Part shown: positions 36,240-44,923 of the stretch, in pieces
Layout: each line of letters begins with the position of its first letter
Numbering within the stretch: position 1 is the stretch's first letter
From: JBGTSJ01 sp041940305
Lineage (GTDB): Bacteria > Planctomycetota > Planctomycetia > Planctomycetales > Planctomycetaceae
DNA length: 64,000 nucleotides
Reading direction: 5' to 3'
Assembly (NCBI GenBank): GCA_041940305.1
Contig: JBGTSJ010000002.1
Location: forward strand, 521,841 to 585,840
Position numbers and translations under genes: made by a program
Notes under the pieces: model-generated
What the model saw: only the letters and a program-made list of their open reading frames with translations
What the model was told of the DNA's origin: nothing
The model's database searches: none

Positions 36240-36332
36240 GGCAGGGGGGCTTCAGAGTTGTGACCCTCTGCATCGGGGGCCGCCGCTCGTCTCATGACGA
36301 GAAACGCGCTCGATTGAGCACTGGGAGGAGAG

Positions 36333-37424
36333 ATGGAAATGCAGACCGGAAAGCCGGTGATACTGATCACGGGTGCGAGCGGGCTCATTGGCGGCAGGCT
36401 CTGTCGTGCGTTGTCTCGTGATTACGCGCTCGTGGGGATGGATGTCTCGCCTCCCGCAGAGGGGATTCCGGGAGTCGAATTCGTCGAGACCGATCTGACG
36501 AGTGCCGACAACGTGCGGCAGTCGCTGGAGACCGTCAAGTCACGCTGCGGGGGCCGGCTGGCAAGCGTGATTCATCTCGCCGCGTACTACGACTTTTCCG
36601 GCGAGCCCAGCCCGCTGTACCGGGAATTGACCGTCGAAGGGACGCGGCGCCTGCTCCGAGAACTGCAGCAGCAAGGATTCGTCGTCGAACAATTCATCTT
36701 CTCCAGCACGCTCCTGGTGATGAAGCCGGAGAACAACGGGAAGCACGTCTCCGAATTGTCGCCCACGGAAGCGAAGTGGGCGTACCCGCAATCGAAGCTG
36801 GAGACGGAACAGGTCATTCATCAGGAACGGGGGACGATGCCCACGGTCGTCCTACGGATTGCCGGCGTGTACGACGAGGAGTGCCATTCGCTCCCGCTGT
36901 CGCAGCAGATCGCCCGCATCTACGAGCGGCAGCTTGAAAGCTATGTGTTCCCCGGCGACTCGACGCACGGGCAGGCGCTGATTCATCTGGACGACCTGAC
37001 GGACTGCTTCGTCAAATGCGTGGAACGGCGGCAGACGCTGGGGCAGGAGGAACTATTCCTCATCGCCGAGCCGGACGTGATGAGCTACGCCGAACTGCAG
37101 GACCGGCTGGGAGAGTTAATTCACGGCCGCGAGTGGCCGACGATCCGCATTCCGAAGGTGGTGGCGAAAGCGGGGGCGTGGGTCGAAGACAAGCTCGCCA
37201 GGGATGAAGACGACAAGCCCTTCATCAAGCCGTGGATGATCGACCTCGCGGACGACCATTATGCCCCGACCATCGCGCACGCACGGACAAAACTGAGCTG
37301 GGACCCACCGCACCGGCTGCGAAACACGCTGCCGGCCATTGTCGACTTCCTGAAGCGGGATCCGGAGCGGTTCTACGAGACCAATAAGTTGCCGCTGCCG
37401 GAGGCGCTGGAAGCCCGCGCATGA
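36333..37424 (+). CDS. NAD-dependent epimerase/dehydratase (extended SDR)
   Basis: The protein has 363 residues. The Rossmann motif VILITGASGLIGGRLC (residues 9-24) is followed by VIHLAAYYDF and FSSTLLVM. The usual YxxxK is present as YPQSKLETEQ (Tyr and Lys of the active site). GGAGGAGAG precedes the start. The C-terminal part (RNTLPAIVDFLKRDPERFYETN) is the substrate domain. In this family UDP-sugars, quinone-like or lipid substrates are common; nothing here decides. It sits between the YflT-like and coiled-coil genes in the module. Confidence 0.88.
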   Translation: MEMQTGKPVILITGASGLIGGRLCRALSRDYALVGMDVSPPAEGIPGVEFVETDLTSADNVRQSLETVKSRCGGRLASVIHLAAYYDFSGEPSPLYRELTVEGTRRLLRELQQQGFVVEQFIFSSTLLVMKPENNGKHVSELSPTEAKWAYPQSKLETEQVIHQERGTMPTVVLRIAGVYDEECHSLPLSQQIARIYERQLESYVFPGDSTHGQALIHLDDLTDCFVKCVERRQTLGQEELFLIAEPDVMSYAELQDRLGELIHGREWPTIRIPKVVAKAGAWVEDKLARDEDDKPFIKPWMIDLADDHYAPTIAHARTKLSWDPPHRLRNTLPAIVDFLKRDPERFYETNKLPLPEALEARA

Positions 37425-37454
37425 GGCGGCGACGGCCGAAAGAGGGAGGCGATG

Positions 37455-37898
37455 ATGTCAGGAACCAATTACGATTCGCGTTCGTCAGCACTGGCGAACC
37501 TGGAACGCGCCCTGCTGGAACCGATCGTCGAGGGAGAGCTGGAGATGCGGGCGGAGGAAATGGTGTCCGCGATCGACGCGATGCAGGGAGAGATGCTGCG
37601 CATCGGCGGCAGTGCGGACTCAACGGGGGCGCGGGGCAACGGAGCCGGCGCGTCAGGCAGCCTCGCCGATTTCCGTGATGAGGCCGAGCGGCTGGCCATC
37701 CAACTGCAGGAACTGCGGATGGCGGCCGAACAGCTACGCGAGCGTGCCGCCGTCGTGGAACCGGACGAAAAGCAGTTGCAGGACGAGGTTGATGCACTGG
37801 TCCAGCAGGGACGAGAATGGACGATCGACTTCCGCCAGCACGATGCGGCCATGAGCCAACCGCGGGAATCGGCCACTGAGGGTGAGCCTGCCCCATGA
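37455..37898 (+). CDS. small coiled-coil protein of unknown function
   Basis: The protein has 147 residues from the ATG at 37455; the GGAGG at 37446-37450 gives better spacing for this ATG than for the one at 37452. It is hydrophilic and predicted largely helical. A Gly/Ser/Ala-rich linker in the middle (SADSTGARGNGAGASGS) is flanked by heptad-like stretches (RDEAERLAIQLQELRMAAEQLRERAA). There are no membrane helices or motifs I recognise. Its TGA overlaps the ATG of the mgtC-like gene, so the two are translationally coupled. Confidence 0.75.
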   Translation: MSGTNYDSRSSALANLERALLEPIVEGELEMRAEEMVSAIDAMQGEMLRIGGSADSTGARGNGAGASGSLADFRDEAERLAIQLQELRMAAEQLRERAAVVEPDEKQLQDEVDALVQQGREWTIDFRQHDAAMSQPRESATEGEPAP

Positions 37899-38425
37899 CC
37901 TCTCCGCTCGACGAATGGGAGATCGCGCTCCGTCTGGGCTCCGCAATACTGGCCGGCGGAGTTCTGGGATGGGAACGGGAGCTCCAGGACAAGCCGGCGG
38001 GATTGCGCACTCACATGATGGTGGCGCTGGGCGCGGCTGTGCCGATCGTGGCTGCAGTGCAGTTCCTGGCTCTCGTCTCGCCGGATTCATCACTGCTGCA
38101 GAGCGACCCGTTTCGCATCGTGCAGGGAATCATGGGGGGCATCGGATTCCTGGGAGCGGGCGCGATCATTCAGTCGCAGCGCTGGGTGCACGGCCTGACG
38201 ACGGCGGCGACCATCTGGATTACCGCGGCGATCGGCGTGGTCTGCGGGTTCGGCTACTACGTGATCGCCGGCATCGCGACAGGCATGGCGCTCGCCGTGC
38301 TGCTGATCTTCGGCTATCTGGAGGGACGGTTTCTGGAGCAGTCGAAGCCTGAAGAGCCGCCGGCCGAGGAGGAGGCCGGTTCGTCCCTCTCTCGCAACGT
38401 GGCACAGCGGAGCGGTCCGCAGTAG
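37895..38425 (+). CDS. MgtC/SapB family membrane protein
   Basis: The protein has 176 residues with about four membrane helices. EIALRLGSAILAGGVLGWERELQDKPAGLRTHMMVALGAAVPIV at residues 9-52 and QGIMGGIGFLGAGAIIQSQRWVHGLTTAATIWITAAIGVVCGFGYY are diagnostic of MgtC/SapB. The tail is acidic and rich in Pro/Glu. MgtC proteins modulate Mg homeostasis and ATP synthase under stress. It is the last gene of the plus-strand unit and ends convergently with the oxidoreductase gene. Confidence 0.92.
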   Translation: MTSPLDEWEIALRLGSAILAGGVLGWERELQDKPAGLRTHMMVALGAAVPIVAAVQFLALVSPDSSLLQSDPFRIVQGIMGGIGFLGAGAIIQSQRWVHGLTTAATIWITAAIGVVCGFGYYVIAGIATGMALAVLLIFGYLEGRFLEQSKPEEPPAEEEAGSSLSRNVAQRSGPQ

Positions 38426-38445
38426 GGCGGGAGTGGTCCCGCGGG

Positions 38446-39720
38446 TCAGTTCCCGGACAGGGACAATGCCTCCGAGGATCCCGGCCGCGCCAGCCGGAGT
38501 TCCCCCTTGGCCGCGTCATAGCGGGCGACGCAGTCGGGATGGCCCTTAGCGGCTTCATCCAGAATCGCCTCCAACGCCTGGACGGCGGCGACGACCTGGC
38601 GATCGGCCGACAGGTCGTTGTACGTCAATGAGCGGATCTCCTGCAGCCGGGCATCGCGGGCCGATGCGTCCCCGCCGTGCTCGACATAAGCCACTTCGCG
38701 GACGAACCGCTCAATGACTTCCACGCCGTACCCACGCTGCGAGCGCTCACCCCACGGCTCGAGAAACGTGCCGTTGTAGTGGTTATTCATCGAGTTCTTG
38801 ATCGTGATGGGGGTGCGCCCCTCGATCGTGCATTCGACGCCGCGCTTGCGGGAGTGCCCGTTCCAGATGCCGTTGTCGAAGCGGAACTGCACCTCCTGCT
38901 CGACGTAGCCGGGGAAATTGTCGGGCGTGACCCAAGATGTGTGGATATCGAACGCGGCTTCGCGTCCGTCGTCGTACTCGTAGACCATCCGCATCTGGAC
39001 GCTGTCCCATGTCGGGCCGTCCTTCGGGCCCACGAGACCGCGCTGTCCGGTCGCGGTGACCGTCTTCAGCCGGCCGCCGAACGTGAAGTCGATCAGCTTG
39101 ATGTAGTGGACGGCGACGTACGTGCCGGGGTTGCGGCCGCGGATCCACTCGGAAAACTGCGAGCCTGAGATCTGCTTGGGCTCCAGCAGCGAGCAGTAGC
39201 CGTTGTTGACGTGCTGCAGCATTCCGTCGGCGACGAGCGTCCGCAGCTTCTTGTGGTCGGGATCGAGCAGCTTGTGATACACGACCTTGGCGAGCACTCC
39301 CTTCTGTTCCGCCAGGGCGACCAATTCGTCCAACTGCTGCAGCGACAGGACCGAGGGCTTCTCAACAAGCAGATGGACGCCCGCGGAGAGCACCTTCCGG
39401 CAGGCGTCGAAGTGCCGGTCGTCGGGAGTGGCGACGCAGGCGAAATCGACGTCGGCATCGAGCATCCGCTCGACGCAGTCGTCGCCGGCGAGGTTCCGGA
39501 ACTCGGCGATCTTCCCCTTGGCTTCGGACTGGTACGCGAGCGCCCGCATACCGGTCCGCGTCGCCACGGCGGAGAGGCGCACATCGATGTCGCCGAAGCG
39601 GCGATCGTAGATACCCTCGCGATGGGCGCGCTCAAAGAACGGGCGATAGGTCTCGTCGAAGATCATCCCCATGCCGACCATGCCGGCACGGAGTGTGTGC
39701 TGTGCGGAAGAAGTGCTCAT
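38446..39720 (-). CDS. Gfo/Idh/MocA family oxidoreductase
   Basis: The protein has 424 residues, without an export signal. The N-terminal Rossmann segment (LRAGMVGMGMIFDETYRPFFERA) has a modified GxGxxx nucleotide loop. VDFACVATPDDRHFDACRKVLSAGVHLLVEKPSVLSLQQLDEL contains the EKP motif of the family, where the Lys is catalytic. The C-terminal half is the beta-sheet substrate domain. Such enzymes oxidise sugars or inositols with NAD(P); the family is highly expanded in planctomycetes. The substrate cannot be inferred from the unrelated neighbours. Confidence 0.9.
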   Translation of the reverse strand: MSTSSAQHTLRAGMVGMGMIFDETYRPFFERAHREGIYDRRFGDIDVRLSAVATRTGMRALAYQSEAKGKIAEFRNLAGDDCVERMLDADVDFACVATPDDRHFDACRKVLSAGVHLLVEKPSVLSLQQLDELVALAEQKGVLAKVVYHKLLDPDHKKLRTLVADGMLQHVNNGYCSLLEPKQISGSQFSEWIRGRNPGTYVAVHYIKLIDFTFGGRLKTVTATGQRGLVGPKDGPTWDSVQMRMVYEYDDGREAAFDIHTSWVTPDNFPGYVEQEVQFRFDNGIWNGHSRKRGVECTIEGRTPITIKNSMNNHYNGTFLEPWGERSQRGYGVEVIERFVREVAYVEHGGDASARDARLQEIRSLTYNDLSADRQVVAAVQALEAILDEAAKGHPDCVARYDAAKGELRLARPGSSEALSLSGN

Positions 39721-39773
39721 GGACGCCGATTGTACGGAGGGAGCACGATCCGTGCGACCATCTAAAAAAGTCC

Positions 39774-39800
39774 AAAGAGCCGCGCCCGGCAGGAAGCGGC
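39774..39800. repeat. GAGCCGCGCCCG repeat, copy 1
   Basis: AAAGAGCCGCGCCCGGCAG followed by GAAGCGGC. It matches the copy at 60607-60632 over about 24 bases with a single difference in the core. It lies in the gap between the biotin synthase stop and the oxidoreductase start. The GAAGCGGCCCCG portion is repeated once more just downstream (39812-39823). Confidence 0.75.
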
Positions 39801-39842
39801 CCCGGAAAGCACGAAGCGGCCCCGCACAGCATCAACATCCGA

Positions 39843-40868
39843 TCAAGAATGCATCTCGCACCCCGCCGTCACCACCTCGAACCCAAGGTCGGCGACCATC
39901 TGATGGTCCGCCTCCGCGGACTGGCCTTTGGTCGTCAGATAATCGCTGACGAACATCGAATTGGCGGCATACAGTCCAAGCGGCTGCAGCGAGCGGAGAT
40001 TGACCTCTCGTCCGCCAGCGATGCGGATCTCGGTGGCGGGATGCGCGAGCCGGAGCAGGCAGAGCACCTTGAGGCAGTAACGGGGATCGAGATGCTCCGT
40101 TGCCTCGAGCGGCGTGCCGTCGATCGCATGCAGAAAGTTGACCGGAATGGACTCCACGTTTAGTTCCTGCAGTTCGACGACCGCGTCGATCACGTCGTCG
40201 TGGGTCTCCCCCATCCCCACGATCAGACCGCTGCACAGCTCCATCCCCGAGTCGCGGACGACGCGGAGCGTGTCCAGCCGGTCCTGGTAGGTGTGCGTCG
40301 TGCAGATTTCCTCGTAGTAGCGGCGGCTGGTGTTGAGATTGTGATTGATGCGATTCACGCCGGCGTCGGCCAGCTGCTGCGCCTGGTGCGGCTGGAGCAA
40401 TCCCAGGCAGGCACAGACGTGCATCCCCAGTTCGTCCTTGATGCGGCGTACCGCTTTGGCGACGTGCTCCACCTCGCGGTCGCTGGGCCCGCGGCCGCTG
40501 GCGACGATGCAGTACGTCCGGGCCTGCGAGTCCTTCGCGGCTCGTGCTCCCGCGAGCAACGCGTCTTCGGTAAGGAACCGGTAGCGCGGAATCTCGGCGT
40601 CGGAAACCGAGGACTGCGAACAGTACCCGCAATCCTCCGGGCACAGACCGCTCTTGGCGTTCTGCAGATAGTACAGCTGCACCTGCCGGCCGAAGTGCTG
40701 CCGTCGCACGCGAAAGGCCGCCGCCAGCAGGTCGAGGAGTTCGTCATCCGACGATTCGAGAATCGCCGCGGCCTCAGGTCGAGTCAGGCGATGCCCATCG
40801 AGAACGCGCACCGCTAACTGGCGCCACCGGGGGACGCCGTTTTCCACAATTGATTCGACAGCAGACAT
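39843..40868 (-). CDS. bioB: biotin synthase
   Basis: The protein has 341 residues. The radical-SAM motif CPEDCGYC (Cys76, Cys80, Cys83) binds the 4Fe-4S cluster. YLQNAKSGLCPEDCGYCSQS is the standard BioB block. Later CACLGLLQPHQAQQLADAGVNRINHNLNTS contains the residues around the auxiliary cluster, and GIRIAGGRE-like AGGREVNL closes the barrel. It inserts sulfur into dethiobiotin. No other bio genes are adjacent, so the pathway is dispersed. The start ATG at 40868 has only a weak ribosome-binding site. Confidence 0.95.
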   Translation of the reverse strand: MSAVESIVENGVPRWRQLAVRVLDGHRLTRPEAAAILESSDDELLDLLAAAFRVRRQHFGRQVQLYYLQNAKSGLCPEDCGYCSQSSVSDAEIPRYRFLTEDALLAGARAAKDSQARTYCIVASGRGPSDREVEHVAKAVRRIKDELGMHVCACLGLLQPHQAQQLADAGVNRINHNLNTSRRYYEEICTTHTYQDRLDTLRVVRDSGMELCSGLIVGMGETHDDVIDAVVELQELNVESIPVNFLHAIDGTPLEATEHLDPRYCLKVLCLLRLAHPATEIRIAGGREVNLRSLQPLGLYAANSMFVSDYLTTKGQSAEADHQMVADLGFEVVTAGCEMHS

Positions 40869-41177
40869 GGAGCTTCTGTTTCAGGCCGATCGATGCATTT
40901 CGCCCGGGTCGTGGCATCGGAGTGTAATGGGGCGACCGAACGGACTTCAATCAGCCGCCGGAATGCGAGCAGGTTCCGGACTGGTCCGCGATCCGGGACG
41001 CCCTCGCGAGATCCGCTTCGATCCATGATGGGACGTCCAGGCGCACACACCACAGGGCGCAGACTGCCCGGGACTGCACGAGCCGAATCGCGGACCGCGA
41101 AGTTCAACCGTAGTGATGCGCGTGACGGCAATGCGTCGCGGTAACCTGCCGGTTCCCACCGCTCCCCACAGGGAATT
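40869..41177. other. 309-bp gap without a recognisable feature
   Basis: It lies between the bioB start and the sulfotransferase stop, both minus strand. Open frames here have a compositional look of non-coding GC-rich DNA (many Arg, Pro, Ser) and no family resemblance. It presumably contains the bioB promoter; I see no repeat or clear hairpin. Confidence 0.5.
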
Positions 41178-41873
41178 TCACGCGGCCTTCGCCCCTCGGG
41201 TCGGCGCCGTCGCTGAGTTCTTGCCGTGGGGAAACGTAGCTCGGGGGACCGGGCAGTTGAGAAAACCGCACAGCATCGGCCAGTCGGCCTCGGACTCCAG
41301 CTTCCACTGCAGGAGATCATGGGTCCGGCCGGCGAAATGTTCCAGCACCTCGCGGTTGTGCCGCTCAAAGCGCTCGCGGGCGAACTCCTCGTTGCCGGCG
41401 ATGCAGAACCCCGGGCGCCCGTAGATCAGTTCGAACATGCCGTTCGTCTTCGTTCCGAAGTACCGCGAGGCCGACTTGATCCAGCGCTGCGGATCGCGGG
41501 TCGTCAGGATGAACTTCGCCCCCGGGAATGCCGCGTCGAGTTCGCGGAACAGCAGCGGCCAGGGATTGTCCTCGAAAGCTGCGTAGCGCGGCACCATCTG
41601 AAACGCCACGTCCCGCACCTTGTCGAGAGTGACGGGCTCCGGAATCACGATCCGCTTGCCGGGCCGGTTGAAGTTGAAGCCCTTCTGAATGCGGTAGCCC
41701 AGAATCCGCAGCGCGCGCCCCAGCGATGTCGTGCCGGTCTTGTGGAAACCGATTCCGAACACCTTCGGCCGCGGGTCCAGATCGGCTGGCAGCAGCGGGT
41801 CGAGACGGGACGGCACGATGCTCAGCACGCGCAGTCCGGATCGGGCGAGCAGCCCGAGTTTGCGGGAATCCAT
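41178..41873 (-). CDS. sulfotransferase family protein
   Basis: The protein has 231 residues with an AGGAGG ribosome-binding site before the ATG. VFGIGFHKTGTTSLGRALRILGY (38-60) is the 5'-phosphosulfate loop that binds PAPS, with Lys45. AKFILTTRDPQRWIKSASRYF (119-139) is the 3'-phosphate site, with Arg126 and Ser134. The family transfers sulfate to carbohydrates or other acceptors. The C-terminal tail (ATFPHGKNSATAPTRGAKAA) is low complexity. No sulfate-activation genes are nearby, so the acceptor is unknown; planctomycetes often encode many such enzymes. Confidence 0.85.
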   Translation of the reverse strand: MDSRKLGLLARSGLRVLSIVPSRLDPLLPADLDPRPKVFGIGFHKTGTTSLGRALRILGYRIQKGFNFNRPGKRIVIPEPVTLDKVRDVAFQMVPRYAAFEDNPWPLLFRELDAAFPGAKFILTTRDPQRWIKSASRYFGTKTNGMFELIYGRPGFCIAGNEEFARERFERHNREVLEHFAGRTHDLLQWKLESEADWPMLCGFLNCPVPRATFPHGKNSATAPTRGAKAA

Positions 41874-41976
41874 GAAACGTCCTCCTTGACCGCGGGAATC
41901 TACGCCCGTTGCGTCGGGGACGTCAAGAACGATCGTGATTGGAAACCCGGCAGGGGCGACGGAGCCGGGACCGAAC

Positions 41977-42008
41977 AGAAAAAGGCCGCCCCGGTGAGGA
42001 GCGGCCTT
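41977..42008 (-). terminator. rho-independent terminator of the cytochrome-like gene
   Basis: Read on the minus strand, AAGGCCGC and GCGGCCTT (42001-42008 and 41982-41989 on the plus-strand numbering) form a perfect 8-bp stem with an 11-nt loop. It is followed at once by TTT then CTG. It sits about 28 bases beyond the stop of the 42036-42389 gene. Confidence 0.85.
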
Positions 42009-42035
42009 CTTGCATCCTGCTGATCGCAGCGGGCA

Positions 42036-42389
42036 TTATTCGGCGAACGGGGCCGGCAGCGTGCCGTCCTTCAGGAGTTCGCCATAGGTCTTGCCGTCGG
42101 CGTATTCCTCGCCGGCGACGGTGTCGAGAGCCTTGTTGATCTTCTCTTCGTCCTTGACCTTCTTCTCGCCCAGTGCCTTTTCCAGCGCCTTGGCGTATTC
42201 GCTGCGCTGCGTCTTCTGCTTGCCGTGACAGACGGCGCACTTCATCTCTCCGGCCTGCTCCGCGACTCCCGGATACTTGGCCACGAAAGCGTCGTAGTAC
42301 TGCTTTTGTGCCTGGACAGGCTGCGCGTCCACCGAGAACAGGATCGCAGCCACGGCGGCAGCCCCCATCAGGATCGCCAACTTCCTCAT
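42036..42389 (-). CDS. small exported monohaem cytochrome c-like protein
   Basis: The protein has 117 residues. A signal peptide (LAILMGAAAVAAILFSVDAQPVQA, cleavage after about residue 27) is followed by KCAVCHGKQ with a single CxxCH (Cys51, Cys54, His55). The rest is charged and helical (EYAKALEKALGEKKVKDEEKINKALD). GGGAGA lies before the ATG. There is a plausible short terminator downstream, so it is a single-gene unit. It is probably a periplasmic electron carrier or haem-binding protein; the distal haem ligand is not obvious, as there are no methionines after the haem motif. Confidence 0.82.
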   Translation of the reverse strand: MRKLAILMGAAAVAAILFSVDAQPVQAQKQYYDAFVAKYPGVAEQAGEMKCAVCHGKQKTQRSEYAKALEKALGEKKVKDEEKINKALDTVAGEEYADGKTYGELLKDGTLPAPFAE

Positions 42390-42659
42390 GCAGATTCTCC
42401 CAACTTCAGTCCTGTGGATCCGACGGTGTTGTCACGCGCACCCCAAGCACAGGGCCGGTCAACATTTGACAATGCACAATCCCTACGCCGCACCGTCACT
42501 GTTAAGCGTAGACCCGTCATTAGATCGGTCCGGCCGGGATGTGTCAACCGGACGCATTAGCGTTTGCCGATTCAACACCGGCGGCGGCCGCGGGATCAGC
42601 ATTGCAAACTATTATTGCAGAACCACTTCCTGCACGCCACAGGTTGCCTGCTCCGAGCC

Positions 42660-43847
42660 TCACAAGCTCAGTTCCCGTTTGACGGCAGCGAACTGTTCCA
42701 CGGCGAACCGCAGATCATCCTCACTATGGGCGGCGGAGACCTGGGTGCGAATCCGGGCTCGACCTTCCGGCACGACCGGATACGAAAACCCGATCACGTA
42801 GACACCCTTCTGCAGCAATGCATCGGCCACGCGGGCCGCCAGCGGGGCGTCGTACAGCATCACCGGAGTAATGGGATGACTGCCGGGGAGCACGTCGAAC
42901 CCCACTGCCGCGATCTGCTCCCGGAACAGACGCGTGTTCGCTTCCAGCCGATCTCGCAATTCAGTGGACGACGTGAGAAGACTGAGCGCTTCCAGGCTGC
43001 CGGCGACGATCGGCGGGGCGAGTGTGTTCGAAAACAAATAGGGACGTGAGCGCTGCCTGAGCAGATCGATGATCTCCTGGCGGCCGGAGGTGTATCCCCC
43101 GCTGGCGCCTCCCAGGGCCTTGCCGAGCGTGCCGGTGGTGATGTCCACGCGATCGGTGACGCCGAAGTGTTCGGGAGTGCCCCGCCCGCGTGGGCCCATG
43201 AAACCGACGGCGTGTGAATCGTCGACCATCACCAGTGCATCGTGACGATCGGCCAGGTCGCAGATCGCGGGCAGATCCGCCAGGTAGCCGTCCATCGAAA
43301 ACACGCCGTCGGTCGCGATCAGCCGGAAGCGGGCGTCCTGCGCCTCCTGCAGCCGCGAGGCGAGATCGGACATGTCGTTGTTGCGGTACCGCAACCGCCG
43401 CGCTTTGCAGAGCCGGATGCCGTCAATAATGCTCGCATGGTTCAGTTCATCGGAGATGACGGCGTCCTCAGGCCCCAGGATGGTTTCGAACAGCCCGCCG
43501 TTGGCGTCGAAGCAGCTGGAGTAAAGGATCGTGTCGTCCGTCCCCAGGAACTCGGACAGCGCGACCTCTAAATGCTTGTGAATCGATTGCGTGCCGCAGA
43601 TAAAGCGGACCGACGCCATACCGTAACCCCAGTCGTCGAGCGCCTGCCGGGCGGCGGCGGCGATGCGGGGATGCTCGGCCAATCCCAGGTAATTGTTGGC
43701 GCACAGGTTGAGCACGGGCCGCGGGCGACCGGCGACCGCAATCCGCGCATCCTGCGGCGTCGTGATGATCCGCTCGGACTTCTCCAGGCCGGCCGACCGA
43801 ATCGCCTGCAGTTGTTCCGCGAGATACTTCTGAAATCGGTCAGACAT
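42660..43847 (-). CDS. kbl: glycine C-acetyltransferase (2-amino-3-ketobutyrate CoA ligase)
   Basis: The protein has 395 residues. It is an alpha-oxoamine synthase: NNYLGLAEHP near 51-60, DDSHAVGFMGPRGRGTPEHFGV at 209-230 with Asp209 and His212 contacting PLP, and TTGTLGKALGG with the Schiff-base Lys243. The overall pattern fits Kbl better than BioF, especially YLAEQLQAIRSAGLEKSERIITTPQ at the start. It converts 2-amino-3-oxobutyrate and CoA to glycine and acetyl-CoA in threonine breakdown. A threonine dehydrogenase is not adjacent; an SDR gene 12 bases upstream might play that role. Confidence 0.88.
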   Translation of the reverse strand: MSDRFQKYLAEQLQAIRSAGLEKSERIITTPQDARIAVAGRPRPVLNLCANNYLGLAEHPRIAAAARQALDDWGYGMASVRFICGTQSIHKHLEVALSEFLGTDDTILYSSCFDANGGLFETILGPEDAVISDELNHASIIDGIRLCKARRLRYRNNDMSDLASRLQEAQDARFRLIATDGVFSMDGYLADLPAICDLADRHDALVMVDDSHAVGFMGPRGRGTPEHFGVTDRVDITTGTLGKALGGASGGYTSGRQEIIDLLRQRSRPYLFSNTLAPPIVAGSLEALSLLTSSTELRDRLEANTRLFREQIAAVGFDVLPGSHPITPVMLYDAPLAARVADALLQKGVYVIGFSYPVVPEGRARIRTQVSAAHSEDDLRFAVEQFAAVKRELSL

Positions 43848-43859
43848 GACGCGGCAACC

Positions 43860-44723
43860 TCAGCTTGGCGAATCGTTCATACGGGACTCTGGCGACGGTT
43901 CCGCGGCCGGGGAGTTCTCTGCCTTCAAATTCGGCGACTGCGGCCGGAAGTACTTCATTGATTCCAGCACGACTCGGCGTCGTGACAGGAACCGACCGAC
44001 CAGCGTGATCACCCAGTTCCGGGCGCCCGGGATGCAGACGGGGCGTCGCTTGCGGAAGGCCCGCAGCGCGGCCTTCACCACTTGCTCGGGACTCTGAGAA
44101 CGCCGCTGCTGCAACCAGCCGGGAACGCCGGCGATGTCGAACAACTCCGTCCGGGTCGTGCCAGGGCAGATCGCCATCACGTGCACTCCCCGCTCCCTCG
44201 CCTCCGCCCACAGCGATTCGCTGAAATGCAGGATGAATGCCTTGGACGCAGAGTACGCCGCCATATAGGCGACCGGCTGAAACCCCACCAGCGAGGAAAT
44301 ATTGAATACCGCCCCGCCGCCGCGCTGCAGCATGCCGGGGAGCGCCAGATACGTCAGTTCCGTAACGGCTGCAATGTTGACCCGGACGAGTTCCAGGATG
44401 CGCTCGATCGGTGCGTCATCGATCTCCCCGACGTGCGTGAAACCGGCGTTGTTCACCAGCATGTGCACATCGATCCCGCGGTCGCGGACCTCCTCCCACA
44501 GCCGCCGCGGCCCGCTTGGGTCGGCGAGATCGGCCGGGATGATCTCGCAACGGGTCGCGTGCCGGCGACGCAGTTCCTCCGACAGCTCGAGCAGCCGCTC
44601 CTTGCGGCGGGCAGTCAGCACCAGATGCATGCCTCGGGCCGCCAGTTCCCGGGCAAACTCGGCGCCGATGCCTGACGAAGCGCCCGTCACAATCGCCCAG
44701 CGATCGGCCAGCGTTTCGGGCAA
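43860..44723 (-). CDS. short-chain dehydrogenase/reductase (SDR)
   Basis: The protein has 287 residues from a TTG at 44723. An AGGAG motif lies about eight bases before this TTG, so it is preferred over the TTG six codons upstream. WAIVTGASSGIGAEFARELAARG is the NAD(P) loop; MLVNNAGF is the NNAG motif; NISSLVGFQPVAYMAAYSASKAF contains the catalytic Ser, Tyr and Lys. The C-terminal extension is basic (FLSRRRVVLESMKYFRP). It overlaps functionally with kbl downstream by only 12 bases, suggesting an operon. Substrate is unknown; relatives act on acyl chains or steroids. Confidence 0.88.
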   Translation of the reverse strand: MPETLADRWAIVTGASSGIGAEFARELAARGMHLVLTARRKERLLELSEELRRRHATRCEIIPADLADPSGPRRLWEEVRDRGIDVHMLVNNAGFTHVGEIDDAPIERILELVRVNIAAVTELTYLALPGMLQRGGGAVFNISSLVGFQPVAYMAAYSASKAFILHFSESLWAEARERGVHVMAICPGTTRTELFDIAGVPGWLQQRRSQSPEQVVKAALRAFRKRRPVCIPGARNWVITLVGRFLSRRRVVLESMKYFRPQSPNLKAENSPAAEPSPESRMNDSPS

Positions 44724-44923
44724 AGCGGTTGACTCCTGCAATGATATCGGTGTCGCCGCGTGATCTTAGCAGAATCGCACGGCCCGTTAAGGATTCGGTA
44801 TGGTCCTCGAATCCGGGAACACAGAACCGGAGTCGATCGGCAATGATAAGATGACGGCCGCCCCGCCCTGCCCTGTTGACAGGCAGTGCGTCTCACCGCA
44901 GCCTTTCGAGATCGGTTCACAGC

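Noticed and set aside
36278..36293. Short hairpin CTCGTC-TCAT-GACGAG
   Set aside because: A 6-bp stem is expected often by chance in GC-rich DNA, and there is no second copy.
40814..41368. 184-codon minus-strand ORF overlapping bioB and the sulfotransferase
   Set aside because: Overlaps two well-supported genes in another frame and has a non-coding composition.
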